Positions 33,391-41,086 of a stretch of 64,000 nt of DNA are shown here, piece after piece. Source of the DNA: Pyxidicoccus trucidator (lineage in GTDB: Bacteria > Myxococcota > Myxococcia > Myxococcales > Myxococcaceae); contig NZ_JAAIXZ010000005.1 in NCBI RefSeq assembly GCF_010894435.1, positions 1-64,000 on the forward strand, in the 5' to 3' direction. Both the position numbers and the translations under genes were made by a program. The stretch's first letter is position 1. Every line of letters starts with the position of its first letter. Under the pieces are notes generated by a model that was not told the origin of the DNA, searched no databases, and was given only the letters and a program-made list of their open reading frames with translations.

Positions 33391-34287
33391 TCACATGCGC
33401 CAGAAGCGCCGCACGAGCGGGTCGGTGCGCTCGTTCTCCGCGAAGCGGGCAAAGAGTGTCGGGTGCATTTCCTCGGGGAGGCGGAGCGGGACGAACAGGC
33501 TCCGCACCTCGAGCTTCCGCGTCAGCCCCAGCAGGGCCTCGCGCTCGGGCAGCGTCAGGTCCGGGTGCCAGCAATCGACGATGAGCACCACGCGGCGCTC
33601 CTGGCTCCGGTTCCAGGTCTCGTGCTCGAACGCATCCTGGAAGGCCAGCACGCGGCCCCGCTCCCACTGCCGCGACTCCGGGCCCACGCGGATGCCGCAG
33701 CCCTCCGGAATCCGCAGGCCGAGGTGAAGCCGGAGCCGGAAGCCGTCCCAGCTGCAGTGGGGCGTCAACCGCGTGCCCGCCTCGTGCGCGGAGAAGACCA
33801 CGTCGCTCAGCGGGAAGGCCGTACACTCACCATCCATCGACTGCACGACCTCGGCGGTCTCCTCCATGGCCAGCTCGGGCCGGAAGAGCCTGTCCCAGCG
33901 CTCTCCGCCGAAGAAGACGGAGTGCACGGTCCACCGGCCTGACTGGACGATGAGGCCCTCGTAGTGCCTCAGCTCGGCGTTCTCGAGCCGCGCCAGGTCC
34001 CGCTCCACCGCGTCCGCGCAGCGCTCCAGCGCCGCCGCGGCGGGAGGAGGCGGCTCGTACCAGGGCCGCTGCGCCAGGCCGGGGAATGGAGGAAGAATCG
34101 TGGGCTCCAGACCTGGCGTCACAGGTGGGGCGGGCTGCTGACCCGACAGGATGCGCAGGTACTCCTTCACCCGCTCCAACTCGTGTCCGGAGCGCATGAC
34201 GGCGTCGAAATATCCGCCCTGCATGGCCAGCTCGATGATTCGCTGGCGAGTCATCCGGGTGACCTGCAGCATCCACTCGTCTGGCAT
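33391..34287 (-). CDS. Aspartyl/asparaginyl beta-hydroxylase family protein
   Basis: 298 aa from MPDEWMLQVTR (AGGAGAGG upstream). The C-terminal half matches the 2-oxoglutarate/Fe(II) Asp_Arg_Hydrox domain: LTPHCSWDGFRLRLHLGLRI, ERGRVLAFQDAFEHETWN and RRVVLIVDCWHPDLT. His of LTPH and His of FEHETWN are the likely iron ligands and the Arg of RRVV the 2-OG anchor. Relatives hydroxylate Asp/Asn/Arg in proteins or peptides. A Pro-rich stretch (residues about 50-80) separates a helical N-terminus. Monocistronic, convergent with the TetR gene, divergent from the YetA-like lipoprotein gene. Confidence 0.8.
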   Translation of the reverse strand: MPDEWMLQVTRMTRQRIIELAMQGGYFDAVMRSGHELERVKEYLRILSGQQPAPPVTPGLEPTILPPFPGLAQRPWYEPPPPAAAALERCADAVERDLARLENAELRHYEGLIVQSGRWTVHSVFFGGERWDRLFRPELAMEETAEVVQSMDGECTAFPLSDVVFSAHEAGTRLTPHCSWDGFRLRLHLGLRIPEGCGIRVGPESRQWERGRVLAFQDAFEHETWNRSQERRVVLIVDCWHPDLTLPEREALLGLTRKLEVRSLFVPLRLPEEMHPTLFARFAENERTDPLVRRFWRM

Positions 34288-34499
34288 GGCACCTCTCCTG
34301 GGTGCGCGATAGCGCGTCCCCACCCGCGTCGTCCAGTCGGGGAGGCCGGCTCCGCTTGCGCGCGTCGGGGGCATCGCCCCACAGATCAGGGGGTACTGTC
34401 CACCCCGTTGACCGTGTCGCTCGCGTCACGAAGTGCGCGTCTTCGCTGGGACGAAGCACACACTCCGGCGGTGGTCTCGCGATTGCTCTGCGGGTCGCA

Positions 34500-37436
34500 A
34501 TGAAAACTCTCATCCACCAGGAAAAATGGCTGGCCATGGCAGTCGCAGCCGTGTGCCTTTTCGCCTGCACCGGCGACGCTCCCCGACCTCCCGCAGGACC
34601 GCCTGATGAGCCCGCCTCATTCCAGCTGACGCTCACCCGCACCGGGGCCGGCACCATCACCTCCAGTCCCACCGGCGTGTCGTGCGGCACCACCTGCTCG
34701 GCCTCGTTCACCCGAGGCACCGCCGTCACCCTGACCGCGGAGCCCGCGGCGGGCTACAGCTTCGGTGGCTGGAGCGGAGGCGGCTGCACCGGCACGGCCG
34801 CCTGCACCACCACCCTCACCGCCGACACCACCGTGGAGGCCGGCTTCACACCGGTGGTCGTCACCGGTACCCAGTACATCTCCCTGAGCCTTGCCGCGGG
34901 CCCGACCGCCGAGAAGGTCCCGCTGCGCACGGGGGTTCCCCTGCCGATGGGGGCGCTGGCCGACCTCTCCGCGCTGCGGCTGGAAACCGGCGATGGCAGC
35001 CAGGAAGTGCCGGCGCAGTTCGACGCAATCTCGCGCTGGCCCGACGGCTCCATCAAGGTGGCGCTGACGCACCTCGTGACCGACCTCGGCGCCGCCCGGT
35101 CCTACCGCGTGGCCTATGGCGCCGGCGTGGCTCGGGCCGCGCTGCCGCGCGAGGTGGCCCTCAGTGGCAGCCCGTCGACCGAGCTCACCGTCGATACCGG
35201 CCTGGTGAAGTTCGCCGTCAGCAGCAAGGGTGTCATCACCCGGCTCTGGCGAGATGCCAACGGCAACGGCACGTTCGAGGCCGGTGAGCAGCTCATCGAC
35301 GCTGGCGACCTGTTCATGGTCAACGCCTACGACAACCTCGAGTACACGGCCTCCGCGGCCACCGACGCGGTCGTCACCGTGGAAGAAAGCGGGCCGCTGC
35401 GGGCGGTCATCAAGGCCCAGGGCTCGCTCACCAACGGCAGCGGCGCCCGGCTCATCAAGTACCTGGTCCGCTATTACGCGCACCAGGGCTCCGACAAGGT
35501 CGACGTCGAGGTCTCCGTCATCGATGACCGCCTCGAGGCCAACGTCCAGACCACACCCACGTCGTTTGCCATTGCGGCCAGGGCCATGGGCATGCGCTGG
35601 CGCTACCTCTCCGACGGCGCGGCCGACTACCGCTTCGGAGGTGAAGGCGGCGTGGCGTATGGCGCGAAGGTGTCCGGCGAGCACTACCTGTTGCAGAAGG
35701 GCCAGTTCCATTTCGAGGACGGCTTCGACCAGGGCCACACCTTCAGCTACAGCGGCGTGGGCACGGGGGCCAAGGCCTCCGGTTGGGTGGCACTGGATTC
35801 CGGCAGCCGTCACCTGGCCCTGATGGTCCGGGACTTCTGGCAGCAGTTCCCGAGCGAGCTGAGCGTCAACGGCAACACCCTGACGGCCTCCCTGTTCCCG
35901 GCGCGTGGCGGGACTGCCGAAACCACGCAGCCGGTACTGTCAGGCGTCACCTATCGCCGCGCGGAGAGCATGTACTTCACGCGGCCGGGCGGGGCGAAGA
36001 CCTACCAATTGCGCCTGGCTTTCGGGGCCGGCACGCCCACCACCAGCGCCCTCCATGCGCTGAACGACAGCTATCAGCGCCACCGGCTGGAGCTGATGGC
36101 CACTCCGGAGTGGTACGTCTCGTCGGGTGTCTTCGGCGACCTGAATGTCGGCACCCCGACCGGGGCGAACAAGGGCTACGACGCCTTCCTGATGCAAGAC
36201 ATCTACGAGCGGAGCATCGAGAAGTCGGATGGCAATGCCACCATGTTCGGCTGGCGCGACTACGGCGACCGGCTGCGGGGAGGCTGGGCGCTTGAAATCA
36301 ATGACGTGCGAGTGCCCAGTTTCTACAATGACACCCACGTCGGTGCGAACAACTTCTTCACGCAGTTCCTGCGCAGTGGAGACCCGCGCTGGTTCCAGTT
36401 GGCCGATATCAGCACCCGTCACTTCATGGACGTCGACGTGTCCCATGGTCCTCGTGCCGGCTACTGGTCCACGGGCGGCACGCCGCAGCCGGCGGGCGAG
36501 GTGCACGCCATCAACCATGAGAACGTGGACCATCAGGTCCGCAACCTGCATTGGGGCCACGCGCATGTGAGCGGCCTGAGCAACAACTACCTGCTCACTG
36601 GCGACAAGCGCTCGCTCGACGTGCTCACGGAGATTGCCAACTGGTGGAAGTTCGTCTCGCCCTACTTCTTCAAGCTCCCGTTCAAGACGGCGGACATCTA
36701 CCGCGAGGCCGAGCGTGACTACGGCTGGCCTCTCTACGTGATGAACGAGTACGTGCGGGTGACGGGTGATGCGACCTACCACAAGGACGTGGCGGGCGGC
36801 CTGGTCAACTACCTCATCCAGTGGTTCAGGACCCCGCTCAACCACGTTGGCTACAGCCCGGCCACGGGGAGCGTCTCCAACACCGTCCTCGGGGTGAACG
36901 ATGCCTCCCAGGGGACGGGCTACTGGACCATGTCGAAGATGGACAACAACGGCGGGTACAACGCCACTGGCACCAACCCCTGGATGGCGGGCGCGCTCAT
37001 GGGGAACATCATCAAGTTCCGCGAAGCCGACCTGCGGTTCGCTGCGGCGGGCAAGGCCTCGGGGGTGAGCCAGCCGCTGCTCATCGATATGCTGCTGCAG
37101 GGCATGAACTACGTGGTCAAGCACGGCTACGACAGCGGCAAGAAGTACTTCGTGTACTCGGAGGTGACTCGCGGCTACAGCGGGGGAGACACCCACATCA
37201 TCTATGCGCTGGGCTACCTGGACCGCCTGTACAAGCAGGAGCTCGCTGCGGGCCGTCTGACCAATCCGGGTTGGTATGACACCCAGGGCACGTGGGGCAC
37301 CATTGCCGCCCGTCGCTACGATGAGCTGCAAGGCACCACAGTCGGGGCGAGCACCCAGTCCTATGGGTTCTACGGCTACGAGCTTGTCTATCCGGCCGAC
37401 TTCTTCAGCGTGATGAAGGACACGCTCGGCCGGTAG
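34500..37436 (+). CDS. Large lipoprotein, PcRGLX/YetA-like with N-terminal bacterial repeat
   Basis: 978 aa. Signal and lipobox (VCLFAC), then one 'bacterial repeat' unit (TRTGAGTITSSPTGVSCG, AGYSFGGWSGGGC, of the InlB_B/Flg_new type). From about residue 120 it resembles the PcRGLX/YetA-like family with its N-terminal RIFT-barrel (LRTGVPLPMGAL, RWPDGSIKVALTHLV). Fungal PcRGLX is an exo-acting rhamnogalacturonan lyase. The middle and C-terminal part is rich in Trp/Tyr/His (YDAFLMQDIYERS, EVHAINHENVDHQVRNLHWG), consistent with an alpha/alpha-toroid catalytic domain. I infer a surface polysaccharide-degrading enzyme with unknown substrate. Single gene; a loose hairpin follows. Confidence 0.68.
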   Translation: MKTLIHQEKWLAMAVAAVCLFACTGDAPRPPAGPPDEPASFQLTLTRTGAGTITSSPTGVSCGTTCSASFTRGTAVTLTAEPAAGYSFGGWSGGGCTGTAACTTTLTADTTVEAGFTPVVVTGTQYISLSLAAGPTAEKVPLRTGVPLPMGALADLSALRLETGDGSQEVPAQFDAISRWPDGSIKVALTHLVTDLGAARSYRVAYGAGVARAALPREVALSGSPSTELTVDTGLVKFAVSSKGVITRLWRDANGNGTFEAGEQLIDAGDLFMVNAYDNLEYTASAATDAVVTVEESGPLRAVIKAQGSLTNGSGARLIKYLVRYYAHQGSDKVDVEVSVIDDRLEANVQTTPTSFAIAARAMGMRWRYLSDGAADYRFGGEGGVAYGAKVSGEHYLLQKGQFHFEDGFDQGHTFSYSGVGTGAKASGWVALDSGSRHLALMVRDFWQQFPSELSVNGNTLTASLFPARGGTAETTQPVLSGVTYRRAESMYFTRPGGAKTYQLRLAFGAGTPTTSALHALNDSYQRHRLELMATPEWYVSSGVFGDLNVGTPTGANKGYDAFLMQDIYERSIEKSDGNATMFGWRDYGDRLRGGWALEINDVRVPSFYNDTHVGANNFFTQFLRSGDPRWFQLADISTRHFMDVDVSHGPRAGYWSTGGTPQPAGEVHAINHENVDHQVRNLHWGHAHVSGLSNNYLLTGDKRSLDVLTEIANWWKFVSPYFFKLPFKTADIYREAERDYGWPLYVMNEYVRVTGDATYHKDVAGGLVNYLIQWFRTPLNHVGYSPATGSVSNTVLGVNDASQGTGYWTMSKMDNNGGYNATGTNPWMAGALMGNIIKFREADLRFAAAGKASGVSQPLLIDMLLQGMNYVVKHGYDSGKKYFVYSEVTRGYSGGDTHIIYALGYLDRLYKQELAAGRLTNPGWYDTQGTWGTIAARRYDELQGTTVGASTQSYGFYGYELVYPADFFSVMKDTLGR

Positions 37437-37445
37437 CGCGGAGCG

Positions 37446-37501
37446 GTGAGGGTGCCCTGTCGCCCGGCGAGGGTGAGTGGGGCACCTTCACTCCCGGGGC
37501 G
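37446..37501. terminator. Long-loop inverted repeat
   Basis: GTGAGGGTGCC pairs with GGCACCTTCAC (one mismatch) around a 34-nt loop, 9 bp past the stop codon. The long loop makes it a weak terminator candidate. Confidence 0.3.
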
Positions 37502-37566
37502 TCCCGGGGCCGCGACGGCAGGCAATCCAGCTCGAGGCCGTGGGTTCACACTGACGGTGGTTCAGG

Positions 37567-37600
37567 GCAGTTTACTGGAATGCATCCTCCAGTATACTGG
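37567..37600 (+). promoter_or_regulatory. Promoter with two operator half-copies, leaderless XRE gene
   Basis: GCAGTTTACTGG (37567-37578) and the perfect palindrome CCAGTATACTGG (37589-37600) match at 10 of 12 positions and are 22 bp apart, two helical turns. They cover a -35-like TTTACT (37571-37576) and a -10 TATACT (37593-37598), 16-bp spacer. The ATG at 37606 lies 7 bp after the -10 box with no Shine-Dalgarno sequence. Predicted autoregulation by the XRE protein and a leaderless transcript. Confidence 0.7.
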
Positions 37601-37605
37601 ACGGC

Positions 37606-38196
37606 ATGGACATCAGCGCCCGTCTGGCCCGTCGCATCCGGGAGCTCCGCGACGCGCGGGGCCTGTCGCTCGACGGGCTGGCGGAACGAAGCGGCGTGAG
37701 TCGCTCCAACATCTCGCTCATCGAGCGCGGGCAGAGCAGTCCCACGGCCGTGGTGCTCGACAAGCTTTCCGCCGGCCTGGGCGTCACGGTCGCCTCGTTG
37801 TTCGAGGACGGCGCGGCGCCCGTCGCCGAGCCGTCGCCCCTGGCACGTCCGGCGGAGCAGCCGGTGTGGACGGACCCGGCCTCGGGCTACGTCCGGCGCA
37901 ACCTCTCGCCAGCCTCGCACTCGCCCCTCCAACTCGTGGAGGTCCGCTTCCCCGCCGGCCAGCGTGTCGCCTACGAGACGGCCGCGCGCGAGGTGGAAAC
38001 CCACCAGCAGGTCTGGATGCTCGAAGGCACCATGGAAGTGACGGTGGGCGACGCGCACTGGCGCCTGGAAGCCGGTGACTGCCTGTCCATGCGGCTGGAC
38101 CGTCCCATCGTCTACCGGAACCCCACCCGGAAGCCGGCGCGCTACCTCGTCGCGCTGGCGACCCTGCCTTTCATGCCCACCCGGAGGAACGGATGA
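37606..38196 (+). CDS. XRE-cupin transcriptional regulator
   Basis: 196 aa. Residues 1-62 are a lambda-repressor type HTH (ARRIRELRDARGLSLDGLAE, GVSRSNISLIERGQSSPT), followed by a linker and a C-terminal cupin (VEVRFPAGQRVAYETAARE, QVWMLEGTMEVTVGDAHWRL, AGDCLSMRLDRPIVYRNP). The cupin would bind a small effector. This class commonly controls an adjacent acetyltransferase or transporter. Overlap with the GNAT gene (ATGA) and the operator pair at the promoter point to self-regulation of the bicistron. Confidence 0.87.
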   Translation: MDISARLARRIRELRDARGLSLDGLAERSGVSRSNISLIERGQSSPTAVVLDKLSAGLGVTVASLFEDGAAPVAEPSPLARPAEQPVWTDPASGYVRRNLSPASHSPLQLVEVRFPAGQRVAYETAAREVETHQQVWMLEGTMEVTVGDAHWRLEAGDCLSMRLDRPIVYRNPTRKPARYLVALATLPFMPTRRNG

Positions 38197-38720
38197 CCGA
38201 GGACGTGACGGTGCGACGTGCCGATGCCGCCGCGGCCACGGCCTGTGTCGAAGCGCTGGCCGAGGTGCTCATCGACTGCGTGGAGGGCGGCGCCTCGGTG
38301 AGCTTCATGCCGCCGATGACGCGCGACAAGGCGGTGGCCTTCTGGCGTGGCGTGGCCGAGGGCGTCGCGCGTGGAGAGCGCGTGCTCCTCATCGCCGAGG
38401 ACCGCGAGGGCCGGCTTGTCGGCACGGTGCAGCTGCTCACGGCACTGCCCGAGAACCAGCCCCACCGCGCCGACGTCGCGAAGATGCTCGTCCACAGCCG
38501 GGCCCGTCGCCGTGGCGTCGCGCAGCGGCTGATGGCGGCCCTCGACGAGGTGGCGCGCGAGGAGGGCAAGACGGTGCTGGTGCTCGACACGGTGACGGGC
38601 GGCGATGCCGAGCGGCTGTATGAGCGCGCCGGCTGGCAGCGGGTGGGCGTCGTGCCGAAGTACGCGCTGATGCCTGACGGCGAGTTCTGCGGGACGACCT
38701 TCTTCTACAAACACCTCTGA
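38193..38720 (+). CDS. GNAT-family N-acetyltransferase
   Basis: 175 aa. The acetyl-CoA binding signature is visible: LVHSRARRRGVAQRLMAALD (motif A, RRRGVAQRL), preceded by LVGTVQLLTALPENQPHRAD and followed by TGGDAERLYERAGWQRVGVVPKYALMPD (motif B). It resembles small-molecule acetyltransferases of the toxin/antibiotic-modifying kind, but the substrate is unknown. Second gene of the XRE-cupin unit; the strong hairpin at 38766-38794 closes the operon. Confidence 0.85.
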   Translation: MTEDVTVRRADAAAATACVEALAEVLIDCVEGGASVSFMPPMTRDKAVAFWRGVAEGVARGERVLLIAEDREGRLVGTVQLLTALPENQPHRADVAKMLVHSRARRRGVAQRLMAALDEVAREEGKTVLVLDTVTGGDAERLYERAGWQRVGVVPKYALMPDGEFCGTTFFYKHL

Positions 38721-38765
38721 GGCGCGGGTTGCCAGGCGCGCCTTGAACCACGACACCGTCTGAAG

Positions 38766-38794
38766 CCCCGGCGAGGCAGTGGGCCTCGCCGGGG
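38766..38794. terminator. Strong bidirectional hairpin
   Basis: CCCCGGCGAGGC, loop AGTGG, GCCTCGCCGGGG: a perfect 12-bp stem between the convergent GNAT gene and the secreted-protein gene, 45 bp and 27 bp from their stop codons. Confidence 0.75.
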
Positions 38795-38820
38795 GCGCGG
38801 TGTGCGCGGTCCGCGCCTGC

Positions 38821-39540
38821 CTAGAAGTAGGGCGAGTACATCTCCGTGCGCACCCAGAAGGTGGCGCTGTAGTTGTACGGCTCGGCGGCGAAGTTGGTCA
38901 CCGCGTACCAGGGGCGCCGTGCGGTGTTGGGGTTCGCGAGCGGGATGCCGGTGTCCGACACCGAGCCGAGCAGTGCGAACGTGGACGCGTTCTCCACGGT
39001 CGCCGAGGCGTTGCACGTCGTGCCCACGCACTGGACGAAGACGCCGATGCGAATCTTCCACACGCCGGTGAGGGCCGACTTGTTGAACGACACGCAGTCC
39101 AGGATTTGCGAGCCATAGATGTTGTTCCACGCGAACTGCTCGATGGCGAACTCGACCTGGGTGTCGGAGGAGTCCACGGGGCAGCTCGGATGGGAGGCGT
39201 TGTCGATTCGGCCCAGGGCGATTCCGATGCCTCCGTTCGGAGCGTTGGTGCCGAACGCGCCGGTCGTGGTGAACGGCTGGCCGTTCGCGAACGCGCTGAT
39301 GGCAATGTGCTCGTTGCTGGACTGGAGGAGCGTGGTCGCGTCCACGTCGACTTCGAGGTACTGCTCTTCGGTGACGGCACCGGCCGGCTTCGAGGCCGCG
39401 CCACCGATCTTCGATGCGCCGCACAGCCCCGCCGCGCAGGGCGGAGTGAGTGAGAAGGACGACTGGGCGGACGCGGACGCACCCCAGGCCAGCAGGGACA
39501 CGGCGAGAATCCGAACCACGGTTGACGACTTCCGATTCAT
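38821..39540 (-). CDS. Secreted beta-rich protein of unknown function
   Basis: 239 aa, GGAG upstream. Signal peptide (RILAVSLLAWGASASA) with a probable cleavage after ASA, so secreted rather than lipid-anchored. The mature part alternates polar and hydrophobic residues, with Cys pairs (PPCAAGLCG, CVGTTCN), ending in RTEMYSPYF with a terminal aromatic. No known domain was recognised. Alone on its strand, in front of a 369-bp divergent region. Confidence 0.68.
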   Translation of the reverse strand: MNRKSSTVVRILAVSLLAWGASASAQSSFSLTPPCAAGLCGASKIGGAASKPAGAVTEEQYLEVDVDATTLLQSSNEHIAISAFANGQPFTTTGAFGTNAPNGGIGIALGRIDNASHPSCPVDSSDTQVEFAIEQFAWNNIYGSQILDCVSFNKSALTGVWKIRIGVFVQCVGTTCNASATVENASTFALLGSVSDTGIPLANPNTARRPWYAVTNFAAEPYNYSATFWVRTEMYSPYF

Positions 39541-39909
39541 GCTCTTGCTCCGGTTGATGGGCCGAGGGGCCCATCATTGACGCGCGGGTGCGTGTGGGCG
39601 CGAAGAAATCCCGACTTTTCGTCGCCCGCCCTGAAGCATGTTCCATGACTCGGGACGGACGTCGCGGAGTCTGCGCCCCTGCGCACCTGTTGACGGGCTC
39701 CCCCATGCGTTCTGTCGAGAACGGGAAGAGTGTCTGTCACTGGCCAGCGGCGGTCGGGGCCCGGGTCGGCGGCGCTCCGGTCCTGATACAGTGTTTCCAC
39801 ATTGTTTCAGAATTGAGGGGCCACCCGGTCCAGTCGTCCTTGGCTCCCCTCGTGTGCAGGTGGCGTCTTGCGCGAAGGGTGTGAGTCCGTCGTCGTCCGG
39901 GGGTAGCAC
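39541..39909. other. 369-bp divergent intergenic region
   Basis: Contains the promoters of two divergent secreted-protein genes. One visible feature is a direct repeat TGTTTC at 39792-39797 and 39803-39808, 11 bp apart, about 100 bp before the plus-strand ATG: a possible regulator site. No gene seen. Confidence 0.4.
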
Positions 39910-40866
39910 ATGCAGACCGTCGAGCTGGGCCGCCGCCGCGGCATGGGCATTCGTGTGGGTTCGTGGCTCCAGGTGTCCTGTGTCCTGCTGTTGGGAATGG
40001 GAGGAGGGTGTGGGCCGGCGGAGCTTCCCGTCGAGCCCGTCGCGCCGCGGGTCCAGGTCCAGGAGGTCATGGTCGACAACAACCTGTCGACCAATGGGTT
40101 GTCGTTCAACGGGCTGTCGTTCAACGGGCTGTCGTTCAACGGGCTGTCGTTCAACGGCCTGTCGACCCAGGCCTTCCAGTCCTGGTTCCAGTCGGATCCG
40201 GCCCTGGCGGACGAGGTGATGCGCTACCTCGTCCGCTGCGGCGTCCCTGATGGGCAGACGCGCACGTACACGCATCCACAGTCCGGCAGGGTGTACACGT
40301 GGACGGGAAGGCTGGGGCTGGCGACGGTGTGGGCAGGCGGCGCGCCGGCGCCGGTGCTCGAGCAGCAGCTGGTCTCCGCCTGCCTGGCGGCGCACGTCAA
40401 TCCCTACCGCGTGAGTGTCCCCATCTCGTTGCTGGGCAGGCATGCCCAGGGGCAGGCAATCCCCTACACGAACGATGAGCTGAACGCGCATCCCAAGCAG
40501 GAGTCCTGCTTCTTCGGAAACCTCTTCACGGGGCAGGGCATCTACGCGGGCAGCCGGGGAACGCTCCTGACCCAGTACCAGAGCAGCGCGCGGGCATGCG
40601 CGGTGGTGGACAACTCGGGCAGCCAGCGAAGGATGTGCCTGCCCCTCGTGTACGTGGGGGACTGCTCCCGGCACTGCACGCTGGACGCCACGGGCCTGTT
40701 CTACGCCAGGTGCACGTACGGAGCCGTCGAGTACCGGCCCCTCGTCACGCGGCTGCGGGAGCGGGACATCCACAGGTGTGGCGACGGCACCTGCCAGGTC
40801 ACCGAGTCGTGCGGAAACGCCAACTGGTACAACAGCTGCCTGCCGGACTGCGGTCGCTGCCAGTGA
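39910..40866 (+). CDS. Lipoprotein with NGLSF tandem repeats and CGDGxC tail
   Basis: 318 aa. Signal with lipobox LGMGGGC. Directly after the membrane-proximal linker come five tandem pentapeptides NGLSF/T (residues about 62-86) encoded by a 15-bp DNA repeat. A globular domain follows, with conserved-looking motifs (EVMRYLVRCGVPDGQTRTYT, LVSACLAAHVNPYRVSVPIS, ESCFFGNLF), closing with HRCGDGTCQVTESC. I do not recognise the domain; NGLS-type repeats occur in other myxobacterial surface proteins. The repeats could form a stiff beta-solenoid spacer from the outer membrane. Confidence 0.75.
   Translation: MQTVELGRRRGMGIRVGSWLQVSCVLLLGMGGGCGPAELPVEPVAPRVQVQEVMVDNNLSTNGLSFNGLSFNGLSFNGLSFNGLSTQAFQSWFQSDPALADEVMRYLVRCGVPDGQTRTYTHPQSGRVYTWTGRLGLATVWAGGAPAPVLEQQLVSACLAAHVNPYRVSVPISLLGRHAQGQAIPYTNDELNAHPKQESCFFGNLFTGQGIYAGSRGTLLTQYQSSARACAVVDNSGSQRRMCLPLVYVGDCSRHCTLDATGLFYARCTYGAVEYRPLVTRLRERDIHRCGDGTCQVTESCGNANWYNSCLPDCGRCQ
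40093..40167 (+). repeat. 15-bp tandem repeat inside the NGLSF gene
   Basis: Five units of AACGGGCTGTCGTTC; the first begins AATGGGTTG and the last ends GGCCTGTCGACC. Units 2-4 are identical at the DNA level, so copy number could vary by slippage while staying in frame. Confidence 0.9.
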
Positions 40867-40879
40867 GCCTGTCGGCGTC

Positions 40880-41022
40880 CTACCCCTTCGCCCTTCCCGG
40901 GGGCGCGGGGGAGGCCGCCACCGCGCGGGCGCCAGTGAACTCCCGCGTCAGCCACTCGATGAAGACACGCACCCGCGGGGAGAGCTGTCGGCTCTGCGGG
41001 TAGAGCAGGGAAGGAGGGACAC
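40880..41022 (-). pseudogene. C-terminal fragment of a LysR regulator
   Basis: The minus strand reads PPSLLYPQSRQLSPRVRVFI, then EWLTREFTGARAVAASPAPP, then a stop at 40880-40882. This is the ending typical of LysR-family effector domains (ALYPQSRxLSPRVRVFIDWL). No helix-turn-helix or upstream domain is present; homology stops near 41022, next to the subtilase gene's terminator. It is a leftover about 45 codons long. Confidence 0.8.
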
Positions 41023-41042
41023 GACGTCTCGGCGCGGCGGGA

Positions 41043-41067
41043 CACGCCACCCGTGCGGCGTGGCGTG
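41043..41067. terminator. Hairpin after the subtilase gene
   Basis: CACGCCAC, loop CCGTGCGGC, GTGGCGTG: a perfect 8-bp stem 20 bp past the minus-strand stop codon. Confidence 0.55.
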
Positions 41068-41086
41068 CCCGATTCAGCTCAGGTGC

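Noticed and set aside
40093..40167. Tandem repeat considered as a CRISPR-like array
   Set aside because: Units are contiguous without spacers and are in frame inside a lipoprotein gene.
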